Numbered from the stretch's first letter, positions 50,933 to 59,373 are shown. The stretch: 64,000 nucleotides of DNA from BP-133 sp040756995 (GCA_040756995.1 JBFLYK010000001.1:248001-312000); one strand, 5' to 3'. Made by a program: numbers and translations. Notes: generated by a model from the letters alone, not told the origin.

Positions 50933-51379
50933 GTGCTGATGCGCTTTGACCCATTCCGGGAACTGGATCGGCTGACGCACCAGCTGTGGGGGCAGCCGCC
51001 CGGGGACGGCCACCCCATCACCATGCCGATGGACGCCTACCGCCGCAACGGCCAGTTCGTCATCGACTTCGACCTGCCGGGCGTCGATCCCGGCTCCATC
51101 GATCTGACCGTCGAGAAAAACGTCCTGACCGTCACCGGCCAACGGACGTGGCAGCCGGGCGACGAGGAGCAGGTGGTGGTCAGCGAGCGTCCGCAGGGGC
51201 GCTTCAGCCGGCAGCTGTTCCTCGGTGAGGGGCTCGACACGGATTCCATCGCCGCCTGTTACGACCACGGCGTGCTGACCGTCACGATTCCGGTGGCCGA
51301 AGAAGCCAAGTCCCGGAAGGTGGCGATCGCCAACGGCGGACAGGCGCAGGCGATCACGACCGGTCCGGCGGCTCAATAA
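50933..51379 (+). CDS. Hsp20 small heat-shock protein
   Basis: A 148-residue alpha-crystallin family chaperone. GTG 50933 is chosen because GGAGG lies eight bases before it and the product then begins VLMRFDPFRELDRL, matching the paralog at 63253. The crystallin core includes VIDFDLPGVDPGSIDLTVEK, then LTVTGQRTW and the signature DHGVLTVTIPVAEEAKSRKV. It keeps unfolded proteins soluble under stress. Hairpin terminator follows at 51388. It is one of three hsp20 genes in the window. Confidence 0.9.
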   Translation: MLMRFDPFRELDRLTHQLWGQPPGDGHPITMPMDAYRRNGQFVIDFDLPGVDPGSIDLTVEKNVLTVTGQRTWQPGDEEQVVVSERPQGRFSRQLFLGEGLDTDSIAACYDHGVLTVTIPVAEEAKSRKVAIANGGQAQAITTGPAAQ

Positions 51380-51387
51380 ACCGCGCC

Positions 51388-51434
51388 GACCCGGCGGGAC
51401 GCCGCATCGTCGGCGGCTGCTCTCCCGCCGGGTC
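51388..51434 (+). terminator. hairpin terminator after the Hsp20 gene
   Basis: GACCCGGCGGGA (51388-51399) and TCCCGCCGGGTC (51423-51434) are perfect 12-bp complements with a 23-base loop, eight bases after the stop codon. It lacks a T tract. Confidence 0.55.
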
Positions 51435-51471
51435 ACATCGAACGCGCCAAGTTGACGGAGGAAATGGACCT

Positions 51472-51612
51472 GTGATTCTGTCTCCGATCGCCCGATACGC
51501 CCGCCGCTTCCGGGACGAAGCAGCGGTGCGGTTCGAACGTCTCAGCTGCCCGGCCGCCGCGGCGCGCCAGGTCGCAGGGCCGACCGTGGGCGTCGCCCGG
51601 TGTGGGGCATGA
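51472..51612 (+). CDS. small basic ORF opening the b-subunit operon
   Basis: A 46-residue peptide (start VILSPIARYARRFRDEAAVR). GTG 51472 has GGAGG ten bases upstream and its stop overlaps the next start (ATGA), the same tight coupling seen for all later genes of this operon. No family is recognised; it is short and basic. Coupling is the main reason to call it. Confidence 0.5.
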   Translation: MILSPIARYARRFRDEAAVRFERLSCPAAAARQVAGPTVGVARCGA

Positions 51613-51959
51613 CCGCCTCCGGCGGGCTGTCGGCCGTTCCGGCCGTTGATCCCTACGAGGAAGCGGTCGCCGCCGGAGCCCAGGCCGTTGCGGACCACGC
51701 CAGCGGCGACGCGGTTGCGCTGGCCCGGGCCGTGCTGGGCGCCGGCGTCCCGGTGGTGGAGGACGCCTGGCGCCGTGTGCACCTCGTGCCCCTGGAGCGA
51801 GAACTCCGCGCTCTGTACGACCTGGCCAGCCGGCTCAACGCCGCCCTCGTCGATGTGATCTCCCGTCTGGAATACAACGCCGCACCGGATGCAGGCGGAG
51901 CGGCGCACCGAGCGCGTGTCGTAGCGCTTGCCCCGTCCCGCCCGGAGGGTCAGCGATGA
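51609..51959 (+). CDS. uncharacterised helical protein
   Basis: A 116-residue protein starting at ATG 51609 in an ATGA overlap. Helices predominate (AVDPYEEAVAAGAQAVADHA, then RELRALYDLASRLNAALVDV); there is no signal or membrane helix. Its stop overlaps the ATG of the ATP synthase b-like gene. Not recognised; it may be a partner of that membrane protein. Confidence 0.55.
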   Translation: MTASGGLSAVPAVDPYEEAVAAGAQAVADHASGDAVALARAVLGAGVPVVEDAWRRVHLVPLERELRALYDLASRLNAALVDVISRLEYNAAPDAGGAAHRARVVALAPSRPEGQR

Positions 51960-52534
51960 GCACGCCGGGCATCGCCTCCATCGTGGTGGCTGCCGAGAAG
52001 GGCGGCGACTTCACCGACATCAACCCGCGGACGGCGTTGATGACGATCGTCGCCTTCGCGATCACGTACCTCATTCTGAGCAAGCTGGCCTGGCCGAAGC
52101 TGGCCGCGGCCATCGAAGCCCGGGAGCTGCGGATCGTCGAGGGGCTGCGCAAGGCGGAGGAAGCCGAGGAGCGCGCGCAGGCGCTGATGGAACAGCAGCG
52201 GAGCGTCCTCGACGAGGCCCGCACGGAAGCTCAGCAGCTCCTGGCCACCGCCCGGGCGGCCGCCGAGCAGGAGGCGAGCGCCATGATCCGGGCCGCCCAC
52301 GAGGAACGGCTCCGGGACTGGAAGGAAGCCCGGGAGATGATCCGGCGTGAACAGGCCCAGGCCCTCGAGGAACTCAAGCAGGCCGCGGTCGACCTGACGC
52401 TGCTGATCTCCAGCCAGGTCGCCAAACGCAACTTCGACGGCCCGGACGACCGGTCCGTGGCCGAGGAGATCGTCGAGGAGCTGGCTGGGACCGGAGCCGC
52501 CGAGCCGGGTGCTCCGGTGCTGGCCCGGCGGTGA
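51956..52534 (+). CDS. orphan AtpF-like protein (F-type ATP synthase subunit b-like)
   Basis: A 192-residue protein. One N-terminal membrane helix in the b-subunit context (FTDINPRTALMTIVAFAITY, LILSKLAWPKLAAAIEARE) is followed by a long right-handed coiled coil (GLRKAEEAEERAQALMEQQR, EARTEAQQLLATARAAAEQE). This matches AtpF, the stator of the F1Fo enzyme, but no other atp gene is nearby. It is embedded in a stress operon with small proteins and a hydrolase. It may be a spare stator or a scaffold with a new role. Confidence 0.78.
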   Translation: MSTPGIASIVVAAEKGGDFTDINPRTALMTIVAFAITYLILSKLAWPKLAAAIEARELRIVEGLRKAEEAEERAQALMEQQRSVLDEARTEAQQLLATARAAAEQEASAMIRAAHEERLRDWKEAREMIRREQAQALEELKQAAVDLTLLISSQVAKRNFDGPDDRSVAEEIVEELAGTGAAEPGAPVLARR

Positions 52535-53583
52535 TCCCACTCGAGGACTACAACCCGGCCCGCCGCCGACCCGGCCCGTCGGCGGCGACATGGTCGAATA
52601 GTGCTCGCTCGAACCCCACGCGACGGCGGCCGCCTCGCGACAGCGCGGTCTTGCCGAGCGCGCCTGATGTCTGGCCCGTGGGGCCGTTGCCCGGCGAGCA
52701 GCGCGTCTGCGAACCGGTGCCGCCGCTGCCTGATGCCCAGCTGGTTGTCCTTCCCGGCCGTGGAATGACGTCCGTACGAGACGTGCCCGGCCCGCCCGGC
52801 GCGCCGGCACTGGTGCTTCTCCACGGCTGGACCGCCACCGCCGACGTCAACTTCCGCCACCTCTACGGCCCCTTGGCGCAGCGCTGGCGGCTGGTGGCGT
52901 TCGACCACCGGGGTCACGGGCGCGGGCTGCGCTGCGAGGGACCGTTCCGGCTCGAGGACTGCGCCGACGACGCCGTGGCCGTCCTCGACGCGCTGGGGAT
53001 CGACGAGGCCGTCGTCCTCGGCTACTCGATGGGCGGTCCGGTGGCGCTGCTGGCCTCGGCCCGGCACCCGGGACGGATCCGCGGTCTGGTCCTGTGCGCC
53101 ACGAGCGGCGTCTTCGTGGACGGACTCTGGGAATCGGCGCTGTACCGGGTTGTCCTCGCGGCGTCCGCCGCCAGCCGGGCCGTCCCGCCTCCGGTGGTGG
53201 AACACCTCGCAGCCCGATTGTGCGCCAACAAAGCGCAGGGCCATTCGTCACCGGCTTGGCTGTTCGACGAAACCGCTCGGCATCACTGGCCGACGGTGCT
53301 GGAAGCGGGCTGTGCCCTCGGTCGCTTCCGAGCCGACCAGTGTCTCACCCGGCTCGACGTGCCGGCCGCCGTAGTGGCCATGCTGAACGACGAAGTGGTA
53401 CCCGTCGCTCGACAGCTCGAACTCGCTCGGCGGATTCCCGGCTGCACGCTGCACACCCTCGCCGCCGGCCACGCCGTCTGCCTGATCGCTCCCGACGAAC
53501 TCGTCCCCGTCGTGACCGACGCCTGTGAGTCGGTCCGCCGCCGTCTCGTCTTGACGCGGCCGGCCGGCGGACAGGTGGCATGA
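52531..53583 (+). CDS. alpha/beta hydrolase
   Basis: A 350-residue protein. After about 85 proline/arginine-rich residues comes a typical alpha/beta-hydrolase fold: LVLLHGWTATADVNFRHLYG, then FDHRGHGRG, the nucleophile elbow VLGYSMGGPVALL and the catalytic His region TLAAGHAVCLIAPDEL. The likely acid is D in VAMLNDEVVPVA. Substrate unknown. GTG 52531 overlaps the b-like gene (GTGA), but the poorly conserved N-terminus leaves a later start possible. It converges with the lipase maturation gene. Confidence 0.82.
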   Translation: MIPLEDYNPARRRPGPSAATWSNSARSNPTRRRPPRDSAVLPSAPDVWPVGPLPGEQRVCEPVPPLPDAQLVVLPGRGMTSVRDVPGPPGAPALVLLHGWTATADVNFRHLYGPLAQRWRLVAFDHRGHGRGLRCEGPFRLEDCADDAVAVLDALGIDEAVVLGYSMGGPVALLASARHPGRIRGLVLCATSGVFVDGLWESALYRVVLAASAASRAVPPPVVEHLAARLCANKAQGHSSPAWLFDETARHHWPTVLEAGCALGRFRADQCLTRLDVPAAVVAMLNDEVVPVARQLELARRIPGCTLHTLAAGHAVCLIAPDELVPVVTDACESVRRRLVLTRPAGGQVA

Positions 53584-53713
53584 CGGTAAAGCTGGTGACG
53601 TTGTCAGCTTGACCTTCAGCCTTCGCCTGTTCGGCGCCCTGATCCTCCAGCGAACCAGCTCGCTGTTCGCCGGGTCCGCTGAAGGGACGGCGATCTGTTG
53701 GCCAGCCGGGGGT

Positions 53714-55180
53714 TCAGGCGGCAACTGGCTCGCCGGCCGGTTGGCCGGCGGTGTCGGGCACCCGGAGCGCGATCGGCGGCAGGTACAGGCCGACGAGTTC
53801 GCGGTGCCACCAGTCGCCGGTGGCTCGCCGCTCGGCGGGCGTCGTGAACCGGTAGCGGTACAGCAGGGCCCGCAGGTAGCGGGGAGGGCTCTGTGGGAAG
53901 GGGTTCACGGCGAGCAGCTTGAGGGTTGCCGGGTCGCCGGAGAGGAGCTTGGCGGCCAGGGCGAGGAACCAGCCTTCGGCGTAGGCGGGGGACAAGGCGG
54001 CGAACCACATGAGCCAGTCGAGCCGCAGGTGGTACGGAGCCACCTGCCGGGGCCGGCGCCCGGGCCCGCCGGGCTTGGCCTTGAACTCGTAGGCCTTCCA
54101 GACGGTGTGCGGCCCGGGGTCTGGGTCGTCGGTGCCTTCGAGGACGATCTCCAGGCGCTCGCGGGTCATATGGCCGAAGAGCCCGTAGGTGTTGCCGAGG
54201 TGGAGCGGGTTGTAGCTGGCGTTCATGACCTGGTGGCGAGAAGCCATGTTGCGCAGCGGGCGCCAGCTGAGCACGACCATGGCCGCCGCCATGGCCACGA
54301 CCGCGGCGGTGAACCAGCCGGGCGGCGCGGCGAGCGCCGGCGGCTCGACGGGCAGCACGAGTCGCAGAGCGTCGGCGTGGAAAGCGCCCACAGCCAGGGT
54401 GATGGTCAGGAGGTTGAGCCAGGCGAAGTTGCCGCTGGCCATCAGCCACAGCTGGGTGACGACAACGAACGCGCCGGCCCAGGCGGCGATCGGCTGGGGC
54501 AGGAGCAACCCGAAGGGGACGACCAGCTGGGCGACGTGGTTGCCGATCACCTCCAAGCGGTGCACGGGCTTGGGCAGGTGATGGAACCACCAGCTGAACC
54601 GGTTGGGGATCGGCTGTGTCTGATGGTGGTAGTCGAGCGCCGTCAGGTTGCGCCAAGCCTCGTCGGCGCGGAGCTTGATCAGACCGGCGCCGACCTCGAG
54701 GCGGACCAGCAGCCAGCGCAGCGCCAGGACGGCCGGCCACAGCGGGGCGACCTCGCCCGAGCCGAGGAAGACGGCGAGGAACCCGGCCTCGAGGAGCAAC
54801 GTCTCCCACACGAATCCGAAGAACATCCCACCGGCGTTGACGAACGACAGGTACACCAGCCACAGCGCCAGCCAGGCGGCGGTGGCGGCGGCCAGCGGGA
54901 GGCGCTCGACGATCCCGAGGACGGCCGCCCCGGCGATCACCATTCCGGCGGCGGCGACGGCGCGAGCGAAGCGGTCGGAGTAGTGGAGGTGGAACAGGCT
55001 CGGGGCCCGTCGAGCACCGGCGGCCCGGAGGTACGGACCGGCGGGAAGCAGGCCCCGCTCTCCGCACAGCGCCGGGAACTGGTTGAACGCCGAGGCGAAG
55101 GCGACGAGGTAGATGAGCCCGAGCAGCCGGTAGAAGACGATTCGGGCAAGCCAGTACTCCGGTGCCACGAGCCAGTCCAT
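53714..55180 (-). CDS. lipase maturation factor family membrane protein
   Basis: A 488-residue protein with eight or more membrane helices and the LMF1 family features PEYWLARIVFYRLLGLIYLV, FNQFPALCGERGLLPAGPYL, WETLLLEAGFLAVFLGS and LRWLLVRLEVGAGLIKLRAD, then LTALDYHHQTQPIPNRFSW. ATG 55180 is chosen because the family begins here; a longer open frame up to 55636 has no membrane pattern. The vertebrate homolog folds lipases in the ER; bacterial roles are unknown. An AAGGAGG stretch lies 27 bases upstream. 53584-53713 between the convergent genes has only a weak hairpin. Confidence 0.84.
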   Translation of the reverse strand: MDWLVAPEYWLARIVFYRLLGLIYLVAFASAFNQFPALCGERGLLPAGPYLRAAGARRAPSLFHLHYSDRFARAVAAAGMVIAGAAVLGIVERLPLAAATAAWLALWLVYLSFVNAGGMFFGFVWETLLLEAGFLAVFLGSGEVAPLWPAVLALRWLLVRLEVGAGLIKLRADEAWRNLTALDYHHQTQPIPNRFSWWFHHLPKPVHRLEVIGNHVAQLVVPFGLLLPQPIAAWAGAFVVVTQLWLMASGNFAWLNLLTITLAVGAFHADALRLVLPVEPPALAAPPGWFTAAVVAMAAAMVVLSWRPLRNMASRHQVMNASYNPLHLGNTYGLFGHMTRERLEIVLEGTDDPDPGPHTVWKAYEFKAKPGGPGRRPRQVAPYHLRLDWLMWFAALSPAYAEGWFLALAAKLLSGDPATLKLLAVNPFPQSPPRYLRALLYRYRFTTPAERRATGDWWHRELVGLYLPPIALRVPDTAGQPAGEPVAA

Positions 55181-55678
55181 TGCCTGCGGCGGCGCTGGGC
55201 CGCGCCTCACCTCCTTCGCGGTAACGCTGTGCGTCCACATGAAAAAAACGGCGGCCCGGCGGCGGCCATTCCCGCTTACAGCGTTGGGCAAGCATCGCGG
55301 GAACATCGGGGCGGCCGCCGGTCGTTGAATCAGATGACCGCACCAAGCGGAGGACATCGGAGGCTCATCCTCGAAGGAGGTGGTCGAACTCAGACCAGCA
55401 GCCAACCGAAAGAAGCCGCTGCGGTGAGCCCAGTGCCGCCCGCCGGAGGCGGGAACGCTGACGGTGCGAATGACCGACGGGCCGATCCACCGCAGCGGCT
55501 CGTCGCGTCCGCCCTTTTTCACCCATCGGACCGGCGGCGAGCTGCCGCGACCCGTTCGCCGACCTGAAGGACCGCAGCGCCGAGAGGCTGTAGGGAACCG
55601 GTTTTTGAATCCCGGTCCGGCCGGTCCTGGGGTCAACGATGCGTCCTGGCGGATGACGCGGTCAGGTCGGCGTCGCGG
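55181..55678. other. non-coding stretch
   Basis: No gene is supported. It holds an A7 run near 55243-55249 upstream of the lipase maturation gene and, at 55636-55665, an imperfect copy of the 3' end of the next gene (GCGTCCTGGCGGATGACGCGG against GGGTCCTGGCGATGATCCGG at 55687), perhaps a small duplication. Confidence 0.4.
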
Positions 55679-56101
55679 TCAGCGATGGGTCCTGGCGATG
55701 ATCCGGCTCGGTCGGACCCGGACCAGCACACTGCCGGCCGGTTCGGGGTCGCCAGTCGGTTCCGAACCGACGTAGCGGCGCCACGTTCGGCGGGCCACGT
55801 CGCGCCGTCGTTCGGCGTCGTCGACGATCTCGGCGTCGCCCTCGGCGATCACGAACCAGTAGGGCGGTCCGTCGTCGATCACCACTGTCACGCGAGGGTC
55901 GCGTCGCAGGTTCGCCGCCTTCACCGTGTCGGCCCCGGTGAGGAAGAGAACATCGTCGCCGTCGGTCACGAACCCGACCGGAGCGGCGTGCGGGCGGCCG
56001 TCCGGACGGGTCGTGACCACGACGGCCGTCGGTGCACCCTCGGCCAGAAACGCCCGGCGTTCGTCGTCGGTCAAGTCCCGCAGTTCCGGTTCGGTGGTCA
56101 T
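55679..56101 (-). CDS. PPOX-class flavin/F420-dependent oxidoreductase
   Basis: A 140-residue split-barrel protein: FLAEGAPTAVVVTTRPDGRP, then AAPVGFVTDGDDVLFLTGA, TVKAANLRRDPRVTVVIDD and YWFVIAEGDAEIV. This is the pyridoxamine 5'-phosphate oxidase-like fold used by FMN- and F420-dependent reductases of actinomycetes. ATG 56101 overlaps the stop of the flavodoxin-like reductase gene (ATGA), so the two form an operon, probably for redox detoxification. Confidence 0.82.
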   Translation of the reverse strand: MTTEPELRDLTDDERRAFLAEGAPTAVVVTTRPDGRPHAAPVGFVTDGDDVLFLTGADTVKAANLRRDPRVTVVIDDGPPYWFVIAEGDAEIVDDAERRRDVARRTWRRYVGSEPTGDPEPAGSVLVRVRPSRIIARTHR

Positions 56102-56667
56102 GCGGCGTAGGGACGCCGAGCGCGGGCGTCGCGCAGCGCCTCGGCCCACCACGACAGGCGGTCGAGCATGACCTTGAGAGCGGCTTCGGCTCGGGCCTGG
56201 TCGATCGGCTCCCCGTCTGGATCGAAGGTGCCGTCCGGCCCGTGGAAGCTCACGACATCGCGCACGGTCACGGCGTGCAGTTCGGCGAAGACCTGCCGCA
56301 GCTGCTCGACGGCCCGGAGGCCACCGGCGATGCCGCCGTACGAGACGAACGCCACCGGCTTGGCGAACCACTCCTGGTAGGCCAGGTCGATCGCCTGCTT
56401 GAGCGCGGCCGGGTAGCCGTGGTTGTACTCCGGCGTCACGACGACAAAGGCGTCGGCACCGTCGATGCATTCCCGAAGCTGGTGCGCCGCCGGGTGCTCC
56501 GGGTCATGGCGGGAAGGAAGATCGACTTGGTCCAAGTCGATGAAATCAATGACAACGTCACCCCGTTCACGAGCGCGGCGGACAACCCAGTCAGCGACGA
56601 CCGGGCCGAACCGGCCGGGACGAGTGCTACCGACGATGACCGCCACCCGAAGAGGACGCGGGAACAT
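56098..56667 (-). CDS. NADPH-dependent FMN reductase
   Basis: A 189-residue flavodoxin-fold protein. The FMN-phosphate loop is VIVGSTRPGRFGPVVADWVV, with PEYNHGYPAALKQAIDLAYQ in the middle and AFVSYGGIAGGLRAVEQLRQ later, typical of ChrR/MdaB-like NAD(P)H:FMN or quinone reductases. ATG 56667 has AGGAGG nine bases upstream. It precedes the PPOX gene in a coupled operon and points away from the proline-rich gene region. Confidence 0.86.
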   Translation of the reverse strand: MFPRPLRVAVIVGSTRPGRFGPVVADWVVRRARERGDVVIDFIDLDQVDLPSRHDPEHPAAHQLRECIDGADAFVVVTPEYNHGYPAALKQAIDLAYQEWFAKPVAFVSYGGIAGGLRAVEQLRQVFAELHAVTVRDVVSFHGPDGTFDPDGEPIDQARAEAALKVMLDRLSWWAEALRDARARRPYAA

Positions 56668-56738
56668 CGCGACATACCTCCTTTCGAACTCGTTGCTGTC
56701 GATCAGGTAACGCCGTTCTCCAACCAACTCTTCCGGCG

Positions 56739-56915
56739 TCAATCGAGACCGCGGGAGTCGGGAAGCGGAACGGGGTCCGGATCGACGGGCGGCACTGGCG
56801 GCTCGGGAGGCGGCTGAGGCTCCGGCGGCGGAGGCGGTTCGGGGGGCGGAGGCGGCACGGGCGGCAGCGGGGGCTCGGGCGGCGGGAACGGGTCCGGAAT
56901 GGTCATGACCCACAT
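56739..56915 (-). CDS. small proline-rich protein
   Basis: A 58-residue product (from ATG 56915; 55 residues from ATG 56906) made almost only of Pro, Glu and Val (for example PFPPPEPPLPPVPPPPPEP). Repeats of PPPEP follow one another. Such peptides may be wall-spanning or adhesive, but there is no signal peptide. A weak GCAGG site precedes the start. It could be chance in GC-rich sequence, though the stop-free proline run and short length are suggestive. Confidence 0.4.
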   Translation of the reverse strand: MWVMTIPDPFPPPEPPLPPVPPPPPEPPPPPEPQPPPEPPVPPVDPDPVPLPDSRGLD

Positions 56916-57021
56916 CCTGCCCGGCGGCCTCGCGAGATCGGGCGCGGCGGCGCCGCCGTAGTATGGTCGACGAAGTCGAGCATGGTCGCGGCCCCGGCCC
57001 CGGACGCGACCTTCGCTGCGA

Positions 57022-57039
57022 GGCCCCAGACCCGGCTTG
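57022..57039. promoter_or_regulatory. shared 18-bp motif, copy 3
   Basis: GGCCCCAGACCCGGCTTG, one change from copies 1 and 2, 140 bases before the hemerythrin start. The region 56916-57178 has no other gene. Confidence 0.5.
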
Positions 57040-57178
57040 CGGCGCACCGATCGGCGTGGAACAGCGCGTCCACGGTCACGACCTCGGTGCCGTGTTGGCC
57101 TTCGGCAACCTGGCACCCGTGACCGGGCTCGGGTCGTCGCTCAGGACGCGAGCGCAGCACAGGGAAGGTGGCTCAGTC

Positions 57179-57766
57179 GTGGCGAGCGAAGTGAATACCC
57201 GTTCCACGGATGACATCGTCGAGGTCGTCCGTCAGGAACACGACCGGCTCCGGGCGCTGCTCGACGAGATCAGCGACGCCGCGGTGCCACTGCAGCAGGC
57301 GGCAGCCGTCCTGACCAACGCGTCGGATGCGCTGGCGGCCGCGTTGATGGTCCATGAGACGGCCGAAGAGGCGGTCGTCTACCGCGTCCTCAAGGTGCAC
57401 TTGGAAGCGGCCAACATTGCCGACCCGCGCCTGTCGGAAGAAGACGAGCTGAAGCGGCTGCTCGCCAGGCTTGAGCGCCTCACCGACGCGCTGGCCGACT
57501 ACCCGGCGCTCCTCGGCCGGTTCGAAACCTTGCTGCGGGCGCATCTGACGCAAGAAGAGGCGCGGGTATTCCCGCTCTTGGAGGAACGACTGACGAGCGA
57601 GCAACGCCAAGAGATGGCCGGCGACTTCCGGGCCGTGGAGGTCAGCGCCCCCCACCACCCTCATCCCCACGCCCCGGAAAGCGCCCCCGGGAATCTGCTG
57701 CTGGCGCCGGTGCTGGCCGCCATCGACCGGTTCCGCGACCGGCGCCGGAGACGCCATCAGCGCTGA
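57179..57766 (+). CDS. hemerythrin-like protein
   Basis: A 195-residue four-helix HHE protein. Iron ligands are visible: His in VVRQEHDRLRALLDEI, His-Glu in LMVHETAEEAVVY, and His and Glu in LRAHLTQEEARVFPLLEERL. A His/Pro-rich segment (PHHPHPHAPE) follows, then a basic C-terminus. Such proteins bind O2 or NO or handle iron. GTG 57179 has an AGGGAAGG site. Stress promoter motif at 57022. It fits the hypoxia/redox theme of both arms. Confidence 0.85.
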   Translation: MASEVNTRSTDDIVEVVRQEHDRLRALLDEISDAAVPLQQAAAVLTNASDALAAALMVHETAEEAVVYRVLKVHLEAANIADPRLSEEDELKRLLARLERLTDALADYPALLGRFETLLRAHLTQEEARVFPLLEERLTSEQRQEMAGDFRAVEVSAPHHPHPHAPESAPGNLLLAPVLAAIDRFRDRRRRRHQR

Positions 57767-57815
57767 GTCGTACTGCGACACCGTCGCGGCACTGCCGTGG
57801 TGCCGGGTGCTGCGG

Positions 57816-58262
57816 TCACGGACGGGCCGCCGGCAGTGAACTGAGCGCCTCCTCCACCCAGGTCCGCAACGCCGCCGGTGACGGCGGCGCCCCGACCTGA
57901 CGGGCGACTTCCCGGGAGCCGTCGAGGACCAGCAGGGTCGGAACCGCCTGCACCGAGTATCGCCCGGCGACCGCCGGGGCTTCGTCGATGTTGACCTTGA
58001 CCACCTTCAGGCGGCCGGCCAGGTCGCGGGCGACCTGCTCGACGGCTGGCGCCACCATGCGGCACGGCCCGCACCACGGTGCCCACAGATCGACCAGCAC
58101 CGGCACCGGCGACTGGGCCGCAACGGCGTCGAAGTCGCCGCCGTCGGCATTGACGAGCCACGGCAGCCAGCCCTTGCAGGCCGGACATCGAGGCCGGCCG
58201 GCCGCCGCCGGCGGGACCCGCACCCGGCGACGACACGCCGGGCACTCGATGATGTCAGCCAT
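57816..58262 (-). CDS. thioredoxin with N-terminal zinc ribbon (Trx2-like)
   Basis: A 148-residue protein. Two CPAC zinc-ribbon motifs lie at the start (MADIIECPACRRRVR and PRCPACKG), then a thioredoxin fold with active site WAPWCGPCRMVAPAV and the cis-Pro loop YSVQAVPTLLVLDG. Trx2/TrxC proteins reduce disulfides under oxidative stress and sense oxidation via the zinc site. ATG 58262 has GGAGG six bases upstream. The peroxiredoxin two genes later is its probable client. Confidence 0.9.
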   Translation of the reverse strand: MADIIECPACRRRVRVPPAAAGRPRCPACKGWLPWLVNADGGDFDAVAAQSPVPVLVDLWAPWCGPCRMVAPAVEQVARDLAGRLKVVKVNIDEAPAVAGRYSVQAVPTLLVLDGSREVARQVGAPPSPAALRTWVEEALSSLPAARP

Positions 58263-58365
58263 CCCAGCCTCCTCTCTCAGTACCGTCCATCGCACCGTTG
58301 GGATCGCCGCGGGACGGCAAGGGCGCGGCCCCCCCAACCGGTGAGTGGGGCCGCGCCGGCCGACG

Positions 58366-58650
58366 CTAGGCGGCGTGCGCCATGAGCAGCGCCCGCTGCA
58401 GCTCCGCCGGAGACGGCTGCTCCAACCAGCGGCCGCCGATGTACACCAGCGGCTGGCGGAACCCGCGGCCGACCGTCCACCGCAGCCGCCGCTCGACGTC
58501 GGGATGGGTGTCGAGGTCGACGTAGTCGTAGGCGATGCCGGCTCGGTCGAGCGTGCGGCGGATCATCTGCGTGATGCCGCACCACCGGTTGCCGTAGACG
58601 ACAACGGGCACGCCACCGAGCGCTCGCCTCGGAAACATGGTCATCGTCAT
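58366..58650 (-). CDS. glutaredoxin/mycoredoxin-like protein with one active-site Cys
   Basis: A 94-residue thioredoxin-fold protein. The normal CxxC is reduced to one Cys (YGNRWCGITQMIRRTLDRAG); the later part (YDYVDLDTHPDVERRLR, GRGFRQPLVYIGGRWL) is typical of mycoredoxins and NrdH-like glutaredoxins. A single Cys suggests a monothiol mechanism, mycothiol chemistry or Fe-S binding. ATG 58650 has a GAGG site eight bases before. It lies between thioredoxin and peroxiredoxin genes. Confidence 0.78.
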   Translation of the reverse strand: MTMTMFPRRALGGVPVVVYGNRWCGITQMIRRTLDRAGIAYDYVDLDTHPDVERRLRWTVGRGFRQPLVYIGGRWLEQPSPAELQRALLMAHAA

Positions 58651-58671
58651 CGTGGACCTCCTCGGCTTGGG

Positions 58672-59373
58672 TCACGCCGCGGCCGCCGGAGCGAGGCGGT
58701 CGAGCGCGGCGTACAGGTCGTAGATGTCGGGCAGGTGGTGAACGAACGGCGAGACGTGGGCGTAGCGGATGACGCCGTCGCCGTCGACGACGAACAGCGC
58801 CCGTTCGCCAAAGCCATCTCTCTCCCGCCAGACGCCGTACCGCTTGGCGACGTCACCCTTGGGATGGAAGTCGGCCAGCAGCGGGAAGGTGATGCCCCGG
58901 ACCGCCGCCCAAGCGCCATGGCTGTAGATCGAGTCGACCGAGATGCCGATGATCTCGACCCCTCGGCGCTGGAACTCGTCGAGTTCCTGCTGGTACAGGT
59001 CCAGCTGACGGCTGCAGCCCGGGCTCCAGTCCAGCGGGTAGAACACGAGCACGACCGGACGGCCGCGGAAATCGGACAGCCGAACGATCTGGCCGTTCGC
59101 ATCGGGGAGCGCGAAGTCCGGCGCCTCGGTCCCAACGGCGAGCCCGTCCGCCTCTGCCTGGCCCTCCATGGCAGGCGCGTGCTGATACAGGTTGGCGACG
59201 TCTTCGATGGTCAGCGGGCCGGCAACGGCGCCGTCGGTGGGCCGTCCACCGTCACCCATCTCCTGGACGATGGCGTGGAGCACCGACAGCGCTTCCTTGA
59301 CCGGTGAATCCTCGATGCTCTCGCCGAGCGCGGCGAAGCGCTCTTCGAGCTCATGCAGTCGCGTCGAACTCAT
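58672..59373 (-). CDS. peroxiredoxin with N-terminal helical extension
   Basis: A 233-residue AhpC/TSA protein. The first 75 residues form an extra helical domain (HELEERFAALGESIEDSPVK); the rest is the peroxiredoxin fold with VVLVFYPLDWSPGCSRQLDL, where SPGC holds the peroxidatic Cys in the slightly altered context P-L-D-W-S-P-G-C (TPxC/TPVC in most). Later ALFVVDGDGVIRYAHVSP is conserved. ATG 59373 has GGAGG eight bases before. It would reduce peroxides with electrons from the neighbouring thioredoxin. Confidence 0.84.
   Translation of the reverse strand: MSSTRLHELEERFAALGESIEDSPVKEALSVLHAIVQEMGDGGRPTDGAVAGPLTIEDVANLYQHAPAMEGQAEADGLAVGTEAPDFALPDANGQIVRLSDFRGRPVVLVFYPLDWSPGCSRQLDLYQQELDEFQRRGVEIIGISVDSIYSHGAWAAVRGITFPLLADFHPKGDVAKRYGVWRERDGFGERALFVVDGDGVIRYAHVSPFVHHLPDIYDLYAALDRLAPAAAA

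Noticed and set aside
55636..55715. Imperfect duplicate of the PPOX gene end
   Set aside because: About 28 bases with several changes; it is noted under the gap but too weak for a repeat call.
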